Assembly (NCBI GenBank): GCA_020161505.1 | Contig: JAIUNY010000003.1 | Coordinates: 124,001-188,000, forward strand | Origin: Armatimonadota bacterium | Lineage (GTDB): Bacteria > Armatimonadota > Fimbriimonadia > Fimbriimonadales > Fimbriimonadaceae | Length of the DNA: 64,000 nt | Direction: 5' to 3' | Shown: piece after piece, positions 36,493-45,137 of the stretch | Position numbering within the stretch: position 1 is the first letter of the stretch | Layout: every line of letters begins with the position of its first letter | Program-made: the position numbers and the translations under genes | The notes under the pieces: generated by a model | The model's input: only the letters and a program-made list of their open reading frames with translations | Told to the model about the DNA's origin: nothing | Database searches by the model: none

Positions 36493-36735
36493 ATGACGAT
36501 TCCCAACGAACTAAGCCATGTTCTCTCGAGTGACCCCGAGGTCATGCACGGGGAATTATGCTTCGCGGGAACCAGAGTTCCCCTAGGCGTCCTGCTTGAC
36601 AATCTTGCGGAAGGAATGGGCCTCGACGAATTTCTCCAGGATTACCCGACCGTGTCTCGACTGCAAGCCGAGACAATTGTGCGGTGGGGCAATTCTGCAA
36701 TCCTTGCCGCACTCTCGGGCCGACTAGCAGGCTAA
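36493..36735 (+). CDS. DUF433 antitoxin-like protein
   Basis: 80 aa, preceded by GGAGGGG. DPEVMHGELCFAGTRVPLGVLLDNLAEG is the DUF433 signature of VapB-type partners. Ends TAATG with the toxin-like gene. Confidence 0.9.
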   Translation: MTIPNELSHVLSSDPEVMHGELCFAGTRVPLGVLLDNLAEGMGLDEFLQDYPTVSRLQAETIVRWGNSAILAALSGRLAG

Positions 36736-37067
36736 TGCAGATCCTCTTCGACGAGAATATCCCTGAGTCGTTGGCTGACCACCTGGAGAGTCACGAGTGT
36801 TCAAGCGTTGGGAGCCTGGGTTGGAAAGGGATCTCGAACGGCGTCTTGCTCCGAAAAGCTGAGGAAGCCGGCCACGACGCGCTCATTACCTTCGACAAAA
36901 ACCTCGTGTACCAAAACGACCTCAAGGGGCAAGGAATTGCGATCTATGTTCTGCGTTTGCGTGGTCATGGTGCGAAGGCCCTCGGCGAGGCTCTTCCCCA
37001 GTTGCTAAAGGCCCTGAGTGAGCATCAGCCCGGTCGTGTTTTCCTCATCAAGCAGTCAGAGTCCTAA
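36735..37067 (+). CDS. DUF5615 PIN-like toxin candidate
   Basis: 110 aa from the ATG overlapping the DUF433 stop. LFDENIPESLADHL, GHDALITFDKNL and late RLRGHG are PIN-like (DUF5615) signatures with acidic residues D7 and D58 in place. This DUF433/DUF5615 pair is a common predicted type II toxin-antitoxin arrangement. The 3' end overlaps the convergent DUF2330 gene by 4 bp. Confidence 0.88.
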   Translation: MQILFDENIPESLADHLESHECSSVGSLGWKGISNGVLLRKAEEAGHDALITFDKNLVYQNDLKGQGIAIYVLRLRGHGAKALGEALPQLLKALSEHQPGRVFLIKQSES

Positions 37068-38041
37068 GCTTCGAGCTTCGTCTTCCCCTTCCGGGCGGCC
37101 GCTACGGCACCCAAACTGATCGCGACTGCGACCAACGCAATCGGCAGCGCCGAGACGTTCGCGCGCTGCTTTTGCAAGAAAATGTCCTCAGTCGCTTCCC
37201 TTGGGAATCTGGAATCTTGGAAATAGCTCAGGCTTGACCGCTTGGGAATAGCGTCGGCAGGAAGATCAAGTGCCTGGGCCAGCCCCACCATCTCACTCCG
37301 GGTGAGGCCCTCTGGTTTATATTTTGTCTTACAAACACGCCCACCACCGAGAGTACCTTCGTAACCTCCGTTGGCAATCATGAACACCTCCAACCCCTGA
37401 TCCGCACCCAGATCAACCGTGCTTTTGGGCACATAGTAAGGATTGAAAGGCTTGTCGGTTTTGAAACTCATCCGCACCAGCCCGGTCTGACCCGACCCCT
37501 CACTGCCCTTGACTTTGAAGGCGGTGAAATACCACCCCTTCCCGACGTAAGGCTTGGCCCAGGCTTCAATTTCCGGGCTCGAAACAAAGCCGTTTGATTT
37601 CAGCCAGTTTTTCAGCGCATTGGGATCGGTCGCTTTCAGGACAACCGCCTGATATCCCGCGACCTCCTGCTCCTTCACCACTGCGACACCTGCGGCGGCG
37701 GCCGCCGCCATCTCCGTACCTTTCGACCGTGCGGCCAGTTCTGCGGCTTCCCTCTGCGCCGCGCGCGCCCGGATTTCCCGAACGATCTTCAGGGCTTCAG
37801 GATCCGCCTCCGCCAAGTCCGGCATGCTCGGACTGGGGGCGATAAATCCAAATGATTCGGGTGTGTCTTCGAACGAGGCATTCCTGACAAAATGCTGAAT
37901 CTTCCGCTCGGCATCCCAAACAATGATGTTCTCCTGCTTGGAAAACTGAATCGCCCGTCCATCCGGCCCCGCCGGGCAACAGGGCGAACCCAATGCCACC
38001 AAACACGCCAAGCCCAATGCCGAAGATACAATTCGCCGCAT
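37064..38041 (-). CDS. DUF2330 secreted/membrane-anchored protein
   Basis: 325 aa. Signal peptide MRRIVSSALGLACLVALGS, then the DUF2330 pattern GRAIQFSKQENIIVWDAERKIQHFVR and FGFIAPSPSMPDLAEA. An Ala-rich stretch near residue 110 and a C-terminal helix (PIALVAVAISLGAVAAA) with KGKTKLEA tail. The family is of unknown function. Confidence 0.85.
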   Translation of the reverse strand: MRRIVSSALGLACLVALGSPCCPAGPDGRAIQFSKQENIIVWDAERKIQHFVRNASFEDTPESFGFIAPSPSMPDLAEADPEALKIVREIRARAAQREAAELAARSKGTEMAAAAAAGVAVVKEQEVAGYQAVVLKATDPNALKNWLKSNGFVSSPEIEAWAKPYVGKGWYFTAFKVKGSEGSGQTGLVRMSFKTDKPFNPYYVPKSTVDLGADQGLEVFMIANGGYEGTLGGGRVCKTKYKPEGLTRSEMVGLAQALDLPADAIPKRSSLSYFQDSRFPREATEDIFLQKQRANVSALPIALVAVAISLGAVAAARKGKTKLEA

Positions 38042-38088
38042 AGACTCCCTAACGCGTCAAGCCGTGCCAAAGATTCTTCGCGAAGGAG

Positions 38089-38589
38089 CTAGTGCGCGTG
38101 CTGTTCGAGGATTCCTTCCGCGACGAAGATCGGAGCATCCGCCCGAACCGCCAGCGCAATTGCATCACTTGGACGAGAGTCGATCACGATCTCCTCGTCG
38201 CCTTGCATGATGAAAATCTTCGCGTAATACGTGCCGCTCATCAAGTCGTCGATCACAATCTTGTCGATCTCTGCCCCCAGGCGATCCATGACCTTCTTGA
38301 ACAGATCGTGGGTCATCGGGCGATCGGGCTGCTGGCCTTCCAGCGAATAGGTAATCGAAGTCGCCTCGAATGGGCCAATGATAATCGGCAACTTTCGGGT
38401 GCCATCGCTGAGCAAAACGAAGCGTTGAATCGTGTCGTTGGCCTGAGCGGCGTACACCGCCTCCACCCGAACCTCGACCGGCTCGCCAGGTTCAAATTCG
38501 CTCTCTTCTTCTCCCAAAAGCTCATCCAGCGGGAAGAATGAGGGAGGCTTCTCCATATCGTCGAAATCGTCCTGACGCTCCTCGGGCAT
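38089..38589 (-). CDS. bifunctional nuclease family (DUF151) protein
   Basis: 166 aa. VLLSDGTRKLPIIIGPFEATSI, THDLFKKVMDRLGAEI, and IDSRPSDAIALAVRADAPIFVAEGIL are the DUF151 marks. Family members have reported DNase/RNase activity. TAGGCT lies 8 bp before the ATG with no Shine-Dalgarno. Confidence 0.92.
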   Translation of the reverse strand: MPEERQDDFDDMEKPPSFFPLDELLGEEESEFEPGEPVEVRVEAVYAAQANDTIQRFVLLSDGTRKLPIIIGPFEATSITYSLEGQQPDRPMTHDLFKKVMDRLGAEIDKIVIDDLMSGTYYAKIFIMQGDEEIVIDSRPSDAIALAVRADAPIFVAEGILEQHAH

Positions 38590-38595
38590 ACCGTC

Positions 38596-40269
38596 TTAGC
38601 CTACCACGGATTCGCGTCCCGCGACGTACTCCGTCACTGTGCGACATACCGCAAGTTCTGCATTCTCGAACACGTCCAAGGCGCGGGCCAGAGCTTGCGC
38701 GGTGTCGATACTCGTGACACAAGCGACCCCCGTCTCGATGCACGCCCGCCGAATCCGCGCGGCATCCGAACCCGCTCGCTGCCCTGGAGTCGGTGTATTA
38801 ATCATCAAGCTGACTTCGCCCGCGAAGAGCCGATCCAAGAGATTCGGAGAGCCCTCTTGAACCTTGTTGAGCCGCTCTGCGGGAATCCCGGCGGCGCTGA
38901 GAGCATCGCAGGTTCCGCCGGTCGCCCCCAGGGCGTAGCCCCGCTCATGGAATGCCCGGCCGATCTCGACCGCGATCTCTTTATCGGCTGGCTGAACCGT
39001 CAGAATGACCTGACCACGAGGCTTGAACACAATCCCGCTCGCAATCATGGCCTTGTAAAGCGCAGCTTCGTAGCTCACGTCGATCCCCAGGACTTCCCCG
39101 GTCGACTTCATCTCCGGCCCGAGCGATGGCTCCACCTGCCCCAGCTTCTGGAAGCTGAAGACCGGCGCCTTGACCGCGTAGAGCCTGGGCTGACCAAGAC
39201 CGTGAGCCACCTGAGTGACCGTGCGGATGCTGCCATCAGCCTTGGGCGCGTGGTCGCCGCTGACGCTCGCTCCATCCGTTGACCCAAGCTCCCAGAGACC
39301 GCTGGAGTAGCCCATGTCCGCCAGCTTTTCGCCCATCATGCAGCGGCTCGCGAGCTTCACCATCTGGATGCCCGTCACTTTGCTCAGATACGGAACGGTT
39401 CGGCTGGCCCGCGGATTGACTTCCAGCACGTAGGCCTCCTCATCCACGATCACAAACTGGATGTTCATGACCCCCTTGATGCCCAGATCTCGGGCAATCA
39501 GGCATGCTCGCTCCACGATCTGCGCTTGAACCCTCGCGCTCAGAGAGACCGGCGGGAACACGGCCATCGAGTCGCCGCTGTGGATCCCCGCACGCTCCAC
39601 GTGCTCCATGATCCCGGGCACAAGGGTATCGACGCCATCCGAGATCACATCGACTTCCGCCTCTTGCCCAAGGAAATACTTGTCCACGAGCACCGGTTGG
39701 CCTGGGTTCGCATCTTCGGCTTCTTGATAGAAACCGCGCAGGTGATCGGCATCGTGGATGATCTCCATCGCCCGACCACCGAGGACAAAACTGGGGCGGA
39801 CGAGCACGGGGTAGCCGACTTCTTCGGCCACGACCAAGGCTTCATCCAGGCTCTTGACAGCGCGTCCGGGAGGCTTGGGGATGCTGAGGCGATCCAGGAG
39901 GCGCTCGAATTGGTTTCGGTCCTCGGCTTGGGCAATCGCGGCGGGGCTCGTGCCGAGAATCTTGACGCCCTGTTTGTCCAAGGCTTCCGCGAGGTTGATC
40001 GCGGTCTGCCCGCCGAACTGGACCACCACGCCATACGGCCTCTCGTGCTGGATGATGTCCATGACATCGGCATGAGTGACCGGTTCAAAGTAGAGCCCAT
40101 CCCCTGTGTCGAAATCCGTGCTGACGGTTTCGGGGTTGTTGTTGGCGATAATCGCCCGATAGCCCATTTCCTGCAAAGCCCACACGCAGTGAACGCAGGA
40201 ATAGTCGAACTCGATCCCTTGGCCAATCCGAATCGGCCCGGAGCCCAAAACAAGCACGGTCTCGCTCAT
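38596..40269 (-). CDS. carB: C-terminal half of carbamoyl-phosphate synthase large chain
   Basis: 557 aa equal to residues ~550-1073 of the usual CarB: it opens VLVLGSGPIRIGQGIEFDYS (second ATP-grasp half) and ends with the MGS-like allosteric domain (GATGGTCDALSAAGIPAERLNKV). No N-terminal half lies upstream; the next feature is tRNA-fMet. Split CarB proteins exist (for example Aquifex and methanogens), so a second gene elsewhere is expected. The gene is clean, which argues against decay. The enzyme makes carbamoyl phosphate for arginine and pyrimidines. Confidence 0.93.
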   Translation of the reverse strand: MSETVLVLGSGPIRIGQGIEFDYSCVHCVWALQEMGYRAIIANNNPETVSTDFDTGDGLYFEPVTHADVMDIIQHERPYGVVVQFGGQTAINLAEALDKQGVKILGTSPAAIAQAEDRNQFERLLDRLSIPKPPGRAVKSLDEALVVAEEVGYPVLVRPSFVLGGRAMEIIHDADHLRGFYQEAEDANPGQPVLVDKYFLGQEAEVDVISDGVDTLVPGIMEHVERAGIHSGDSMAVFPPVSLSARVQAQIVERACLIARDLGIKGVMNIQFVIVDEEAYVLEVNPRASRTVPYLSKVTGIQMVKLASRCMMGEKLADMGYSSGLWELGSTDGASVSGDHAPKADGSIRTVTQVAHGLGQPRLYAVKAPVFSFQKLGQVEPSLGPEMKSTGEVLGIDVSYEAALYKAMIASGIVFKPRGQVILTVQPADKEIAVEIGRAFHERGYALGATGGTCDALSAAGIPAERLNKVQEGSPNLLDRLFAGEVSLMINTPTPGQRAGSDAARIRRACIETGVACVTSIDTAQALARALDVFENAELAVCRTVTEYVAGRESVVG

Positions 40270-40394
40270 GAAGTCTGCCGTGTTTACCCGCTCAGGGCCG
40301 ATTCACCGGTGTTTTTGGGGTGGTTCCCCGCCGTTTGGCAACTCTGACCCAGGACCGGCACTGTTAAGAATCGCGTCTCGGTCATACTCTCGTT

Positions 40395-40471
<77 letters not shown>

Positions 40472-40508
40472 AGCACCCATCCCCTCTGACTGCGCTGTGG
40501 AGAGCGTC

Positions 40509-40850
40509 TTACTTCAACGCACAGTCCCCGCGTTCGCCGGTGCGAATCCGAATGGCTTCGGCAACCTCGCTGACGAAAATTTTCCCGTCCCCGAGTTCAC
40601 CAGTCTGCGCTGCTTGTACAATCGCCGACACCGCAACCTCCAAATCCTCATCACAAACCACCACCTCCAGACGCAACTTCGGGACCAGGTTCAGCGCGTA
40701 GGTAGATCCTCGGAAGGTCTCACTCTGCCCCTGCTGCGCTCCGAATCCGCGCGTTTCCTCCACGCTCATCCCCAGAATTCCGTGATCTTCTAGCGCGGCT
40801 TTCACCTCCTCCAGCTTATTGATCCGAATGTATGCCTGGATACGCTTCAT
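40509..40850 (-). CDS. glnB: nitrogen regulatory PII protein
   Basis: 113 aa. MKRIQAYIRINKLEEVKAAL start, T-loop GSTYALNLVPK with uridylylation-type Y51, GDGKIFV near residue 88 and RIRTGERG near the end. Senses 2-oxoglutarate and ATP/ADP and controls nitrogen enzymes. TACACT lies 8 bp before the ATG. No amt neighbour. Confidence 0.95.
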   Translation of the reverse strand: MKRIQAYIRINKLEEVKAALEDHGILGMSVEETRGFGAQQGQSETFRGSTYALNLVPKLRLEVVVCDEDLEVAVSAIVQAAQTGELGDGKIFVSEVAEAIRIRTGERGDCALK

Positions 40851-40858
40851 GGTCAGGC

Positions 40859-40864
40859 AGTGTA
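40859..40864 (-). promoter_or_regulatory. -10-like hexamer of glnB
   Basis: Minus-strand TACACT (in GGATACACT) ends 8 bp before the glnB ATG, and faces the divergent dinB-like TAGAGT. No Shine-Dalgarno. Confidence 0.45.
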
Positions 40865-40869
40865 TCCGG

Positions 40870-40875
40870 TAGAGT
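40870..40875 (+). promoter_or_regulatory. -10-like hexamer of the DinB-like gene
   Basis: TAGAGT ends 7 bp before the ATG at 40883. The same hexamer stands before two other genes at similar spacing. Confidence 0.45.
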
Positions 40876-40882
40876 CCAAGGC

Positions 40883-41338
40883 ATGAACCACCTCATCGAA
40901 ATGACCCGCTCCTCCCAAGATATGCTCTTTCAATCTGCGCGCAAAATGCCCGCTGACAAGCTCACCTGGAAGCCACTCGACACCGGACGCTCCGCTCTCG
41001 AACAACTTCAGGAATGCGCCCTGAGTGTCGATCTGTACATCGGTCATATCGATTCCACCTACACGCCGCACTTCGCCAACTACGACGAGCAATTTGCCGC
41101 GATGGCCCAACTCGACACCCTCGACAAATGCGAAGACGCCTGCCGACGCATGACCGAGCGACTCTGCGAAGGCATCGCCCGCATGACCCCGGAAGATGCT
41201 GCAAAGATCCACGAAATGCCCTGGGGGCAATCGTTCCCAGGAGCCGTCGTCGCCGGATTCCACGACTGGAACATGGTCTACCACCTCGGTCAGATCAACT
41301 ACATCCAGACCCTGTACGGCGACAACGACATGTTCTGA
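40883..41338 (+). CDS. DinB-like protein
   Basis: 151 aa. Four-helix bundle with likely metal ligands in VDLYIGHI, GFHDWNMVYHLGQI. DinB/YfiT superfamily proteins bind metal and act in stress or thiol-transfer reactions. The specific reaction is unknown. Confidence 0.8.
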   Translation: MNHLIEMTRSSQDMLFQSARKMPADKLTWKPLDTGRSALEQLQECALSVDLYIGHIDSTYTPHFANYDEQFAAMAQLDTLDKCEDACRRMTERLCEGIARMTPEDAAKIHEMPWGQSFPGAVVAGFHDWNMVYHLGQINYIQTLYGDNDMF

Positions 41339-41344
41339 AAACGC

Positions 41345-41382
41345 AACGAAGCCCGGAGCAAGTATCGTCTCCGGGCTTCGTT
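41345..41382. terminator. strong bidirectional terminator hairpin
   Basis: Perfect 14-bp stem AACGAAGCCCGGAG / CTCCGGGCTTCGTT with a 10-nt loop, followed by a T-rich run on the plus strand. It lies between the convergent DinB-like and PEP-CTERM genes. Confidence 0.85.
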
Positions 41383-41400
41383 CCGTTTGTTTTCGCGAGG

Positions 41401-41970
41401 TCACCGTCGGCGACGAATCGCAACCGCGGCGAGTCCGAGCAGAGCCAGCGTCGCGGGCTCAGGAACCGCATCGATCCGAGTCGTGAAGTAGTGCTCGCCG
41501 TTCGTCTGAGTCGACCAGATTCGCTCGGCGCTCAACGAAATGTTCCCTTGAGTTCCCCACGGCCCGGTGCCGTTGTTTCCAATCACCGTCGGGGTCAGGT
41601 CATTCACGCCAAAGCCGGTCAGGCTCAGCGTCCAATCGGTGGAGTTGGTCAGCAGACTTTGGGTGCTGTTGGCAAACTGGAAGTTTGCATCGCTCAGGCT
41701 CAACTGCCCGACCAGCATCGACGGCGCACCAAAAATGTCTCGAGCTCGGACGTGCAGGTAATGCGTCACGTTGGGCGTCAGAACCACGGATCCCGTGGTT
41801 GTTCCATTCTGCCAGGTTCCCGACTGTTGAGCGACAAGCACGCCTTGCACCGCATCAGACGTCGAAATGTAAGCCTCAAATGTGTCATCGGCGACCATCG
41901 CCAAGTTCAACGTGGTTCCGAAACTAGCTGCCACTCCAGCGACGCACAAACAAGATACGAAAAATCGCAT
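41401..41970 (-). CDS. PEP-CTERM sorted secreted protein
   Basis: 189 aa. Signal peptide at the N-terminus; the C-terminus is VPEPATLALLGLAAVAIRRRR, the PEP-CTERM sorting signal (PEP box, hydrophobic helix, Arg cluster). The mature part is Thr/Ser/Asn-rich beta structure. Processed by an exosortase, which is not in this window. TAGAGT stands 6 bp before the ATG. Confidence 0.9.
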   Translation of the reverse strand: MRFFVSCLCVAGVAASFGTTLNLAMVADDTFEAYISTSDAVQGVLVAQQSGTWQNGTTTGSVVLTPNVTHYLHVRARDIFGAPSMLVGQLSLSDANFQFANSTQSLLTNSTDWTLSLTGFGVNDLTPTVIGNNGTGPWGTQGNISLSAERIWSTQTNGEHYFTTRIDAVPEPATLALLGLAAVAIRRRR

Positions 41971-41976
41971 AAGGCC

Positions 41977-41982
41977 ACTCTA
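41977..41982 (-). promoter_or_regulatory. -10-like hexamer of the PEP-CTERM gene
   Basis: Minus-strand TAGAGT ends 6 bp before the ATG at 41970. Confidence 0.45.
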
Positions 41983-42068
41983 CAGGAGATTGATTGCTTT
42001 GTCAAGAGGGCGCGGCGGCTCCGCACTGATCGCACGGCGCTCGGCACCGCGGGCAGAATGAAGCGATG

Positions 42069-42201
42069 CAAAAGCCGACCAACAAGTGTTTTGTCAGGTC
42101 GGCGAGCGGGGGCGGGAGAGGTTCGCGCCGCTGGTTGAGCCCTCGCCGCGCTTTCCCTCGCGAACCTCCGGGGAATCGGCATTGGGCCCGCTCGCCGACC
42201 T
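42069..42201 (-). ncRNA. candidate structured RNA ending in a terminator
   Basis: A 15-bp perfect inverted repeat (AGGTCGGCGAGCGGG at 42096-42110 with 42187-42201) encloses a second 10-bp one (GAGGTTCGCG at 42118-42127 with 42159-42168). On the minus strand, GCCGACC at 42097-42103 can instead pair with 42074-42080 to make a terminator stem followed by TTTT. A minus-strand RNA of ~130 nt from the aspS upstream gap would fit. No SRP, 6S, RNase P or T-box signature was found. Family unknown. Confidence 0.4.
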
Positions 42202-42253
42202 CACCATGCCCCGGGAAGCCCCCAGCCCCGCAGGTATCCTCCCCCCAATCACC

Positions 42254-44080
42254 ATGAGTTTTCAGCAGCGGACCATCAACTGCGGCGAACCCCGAGCCAG
42301 CCACGCCGGACAGACCGTCACCATCAACGGATGGGCGCACAAAGTCCGCGATCTCGGCGGACTCCTTTTCGTCGATGTCCGCGACCGAACCGGACTCCTC
42401 CAGGTCATCTTCCCGGAGAACACCAAGGCGGAAATCCGCAGCGAAACCTGCCTCAGCATCACCGGCACCATCGCTCCGCGCGATGCCAGCAACGTGAACC
42501 CCAACCAACCCACCGGCGAGGTTGAGCTCCGCGTCACCGATTTCGAAATCCTCAACCAAGCCGCCGTGCTCCCCTTCCCACTCAGCGACGAAAAGTCGAT
42601 GGAGCGCGTGAATGAAGAGCTTCGCATGAAGTACCGCTACGTCGATCTTCGCCGACCCAGCGTGTATCAACGCATGGCCCTGCGCGCGGCCGCCGTCAAG
42701 GGCATCCGTGCCTACCTCGACAACGAAACCTTCCTCGAAATCGAGACCCCGATCATCACCAAATCCACCCCCGAAGGCGCACGCGACTACTTGGTTCCCT
42801 ATCGAATCGAGCCAGGCAAGTTCTACGCGCTTCCCCAGAGCCCGCAGCAGTACAAGCAGCTTCTCATGGTCGGTGGTCTGGAGCGGTACTACCAAATCGC
42901 CAAGTGCTTCCGCGATGAAAGCCAGCGCGCCGACCGCCAACCCGAATTCACTCAGCTCGACATCGAGATGAGCTTCATCACCCAAGAGGACATCCTTGGG
43001 TTGATTGAGCGGATGACGGTGAAGGTCGTGAACGATCTCATCGCCGACTTTGCCCTCGACATCGAGCCAATCTCCAGCTTTGAGCGACTGACCTACGATG
43101 AAAGTCTTGCTCTCTACGGCAGCGACAAGCCCGATCTGCGCTTTGGGCTGACCATCTTCAATGCGGCCGAGGCTCTGGCGAACACCGAGTTTTCGGTCTT
43201 CAAGAACACACTTGAAGCGGGCAATTTCATCCGAGGCCTGCGCTATCCCGGCGGAGCCGAACTCTCGCGCAAGCAGATCACGGAGTTCGAAGATCTCGCG
43301 AAGTCGTTCGGGGCCAAGGGACTCGCCACCTTCTCGCTCATCAATCCGAGCGAGGAAGCCGAAGGCAGTCGCCTCACCGCCAGCGGGCTGCGCGTAAAGG
43401 GCGGTATCAGCAAGTTCCTCAGCGATGCCGAAGTCGATGCTCTCGTCGCGCTCAGCGGAGCCGAGGCGGGAGACCTCCTCTGTTTCGTCGCCGACAACTG
43501 GGCGGTCACCAACGACGGCCTGTGCCGGATTCGCCTCAAGATCGGCAGCGATCTCGGACTGCGCGATCCGCGAAAGCTCGCGTTTGGCTTCGTCGTGGAC
43601 TTCCCGCTTGTCGAGTGGAACGAAGACGAACAGCGATGGGATCCTTCGCACCACCCCTTCACCAGCCCGAAGTCCGCCGATATCCCCCTCCTCGATACCG
43701 ATCCGGGCAAGATTCGCGCGGACTGCTACGATGTGGTGTGCAACGGCTACGAATGGGGTTCAGGATCGATCCGGATCCACCGACCCGACCTGCAAGCCAA
43801 GATCTTCACGCTCATCGGTGTCACGCCCGAGCAACAGGAAGAGCGATTTGCCCACATCCTCGAGGCCTTCACCTACGGCGCACCGCCGCACGGAGGAATC
43901 GCGACGGGCATCGACCGGCTCATCATGCTCCTCCTCAACGAGGAAAACATCCGCGAAGTCATGGCCTTCCCGAAGATGGGCAACGGTTACGATCCTCTGA
44001 TGGACGCCCCGAGCACCGTCGATGAAAAGCAGTGGGAAGAGATGGGGCTGATGCTCCGACCGGCTCCGCCCAAGAGCTAA
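42254..44080 (+). CDS. aspS: aspartyl-tRNA synthetase
   Basis: 608 aa from the ATG at 42254 (the frame is open further upstream, but that stretch forms the hairpin and is not protein-like). Anticodon-binding OB fold at ~15-105 (VTINGWAHKVRDLGGLLFVDVRDRTG), class II motif 2 CFRDESQRADRQPEFTQLD, bacterial GAD insert, motif 3 GIATGIDRLIM. TATCCT 13 bp before the ATG may be the -10. Full bacterial-type length. Confidence 0.96.
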   Translation: MSFQQRTINCGEPRASHAGQTVTINGWAHKVRDLGGLLFVDVRDRTGLLQVIFPENTKAEIRSETCLSITGTIAPRDASNVNPNQPTGEVELRVTDFEILNQAAVLPFPLSDEKSMERVNEELRMKYRYVDLRRPSVYQRMALRAAAVKGIRAYLDNETFLEIETPIITKSTPEGARDYLVPYRIEPGKFYALPQSPQQYKQLLMVGGLERYYQIAKCFRDESQRADRQPEFTQLDIEMSFITQEDILGLIERMTVKVVNDLIADFALDIEPISSFERLTYDESLALYGSDKPDLRFGLTIFNAAEALANTEFSVFKNTLEAGNFIRGLRYPGGAELSRKQITEFEDLAKSFGAKGLATFSLINPSEEAEGSRLTASGLRVKGGISKFLSDAEVDALVALSGAEAGDLLCFVADNWAVTNDGLCRIRLKIGSDLGLRDPRKLAFGFVVDFPLVEWNEDEQRWDPSHHPFTSPKSADIPLLDTDPGKIRADCYDVVCNGYEWGSGSIRIHRPDLQAKIFTLIGVTPEQQEERFAHILEAFTYGAPPHGGIATGIDRLIMLLLNEENIREVMAFPKMGNGYDPLMDAPSTVDEKQWEEMGLMLRPAPPKS

Positions 44081-44089
44081 CGAATCACC

Positions 44090-45115
44090 ATGGCCGGGGA
44101 AACCCCATCGGAATCTTGGAAAAAGCTGGTGCTGCGCTCGATGCCGGCACCAGCTTGGCTGAAAGTCGATGCTCCCGAGGGCGACATTGTCGTCAGCACT
44201 CGCCACCGCATGGCTCGAAACCTGACGGGATTCCACTTCCCCAGCCATGCCACCTCCGAAGATCTGCGCGCTGTGATGCAGCAGATCAAAAGTGCCGCCG
44301 AACGCTCCCCCCTCAAGCTGAACCCGATGACCCGGCTGACCGAGGCCGAGCGGGATTTCCTGCTCGGGGCTCGCCTCATCTCGCCCGATTTCCAGCATCG
44401 CGAACCTGGGCGTATGGCTCTACTCGATGAAGAGAGGGTGGTGAGCGTGATGGTCAACGAAGAGGATCACCTGCGCATCCAAGCCCTCACCGCCGGGTGG
44501 TCGCCGGAGAGTGCCGATCACGCCGCCACCGAGGTGCTTAGGAACCTCACCCCCTATCTCAAGTTCATGTCGCATCCTGGGCTCGGGCCGCTCACGGCGA
44601 GCCCAGCCAACCTCCCCGGAGGCGAGCGGCGATCCGCGCTCTTCCACCTCATCGGCCTCGGAACCATCGGCAAGCTCCCCCGCATGCTCCGATCGCTCAG
44701 TCTGATGGGACTCACCACGCGAGGGCTCTATGGGGAATCGAGCCGCGGGGTCGCCGCGTTCATCCAGGTCAGTTCCACCAAGGCGAGTGAGGCGGATTTC
44801 AAGGGAGCGTGCGTGCAACTCATTCGCGAGGAGCGCATGGCCCGACGCGAAGTCCGGCGCGATCAAGTCTTGGACAAAGTCGCCCCCGCCGTTGACTTCG
44901 CGATTGCGAGCAAAGAAATCTCCTTGCGCGATGCCCTCCTCGTGATCGGCTACGTGAGGTGGGCAGCCAGTATCGACCTCGAAGGCTATCGAACCGAACC
45001 CCGCGCCGCCGACCTCTGGACGGCTACGATGGAGTTTTTCGGCACTCAAGACCCGAAAGTCGCGGCTCGGCACCGCGCCGACTTCCTCCGAACCCGACTC
45101 GAAAACCTCTTTTGA
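44090..45115 (+). CDS. mcsB: McsB-like protein arginine kinase
   Basis: 341 aa. Phosphagen-kinase fold: VVSTRHRMARNLTGFHFP, VMVNEEDHLRIQAL, LTASPANLPGGERRSALFHL and RGLYGESSRGV. McsB phosphorylates arginines on proteins to mark them for ClpCP. It lies 9 bp after aspS, without the McsA, CtsR and ClpC genes that accompany it in Firmicutes. Confidence 0.88.
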   Translation: MAGETPSESWKKLVLRSMPAPAWLKVDAPEGDIVVSTRHRMARNLTGFHFPSHATSEDLRAVMQQIKSAAERSPLKLNPMTRLTEAERDFLLGARLISPDFQHREPGRMALLDEERVVSVMVNEEDHLRIQALTAGWSPESADHAATEVLRNLTPYLKFMSHPGLGPLTASPANLPGGERRSALFHLIGLGTIGKLPRMLRSLSLMGLTTRGLYGESSRGVAAFIQVSSTKASEADFKGACVQLIREERMARREVRRDQVLDKVAPAVDFAIASKEISLRDALLVIGYVRWAASIDLEGYRTEPRAADLWTATMEFFGTQDPKVAARHRADFLRTRLENLF

Positions 45116-45137
45116 CTTTTCTCCGTAAGAACCAGCG

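Noticed and set aside
38596-40269. Half-length carB considered a pseudogene
   Set aside because: The break is exactly at the domain boundary, the start has normal upstream sequence, and all C-half motifs are intact; a split gene is the better reading.
42069-42253. Hairpin region considered as SRP RNA, 6S RNA or T-box leader
   Set aside because: The SRP apical GGAAGGAAGCAGC-type motif, a T-box GGTGG-type motif and a typical 6S bubble were not found.
42002-43654. 550-codon open frame antisense to aspS
   Set aside because: It mirrors the aspS codons, has low-complexity Asp/Glu/Gly composition and no domain; aspS on the other strand is certain.
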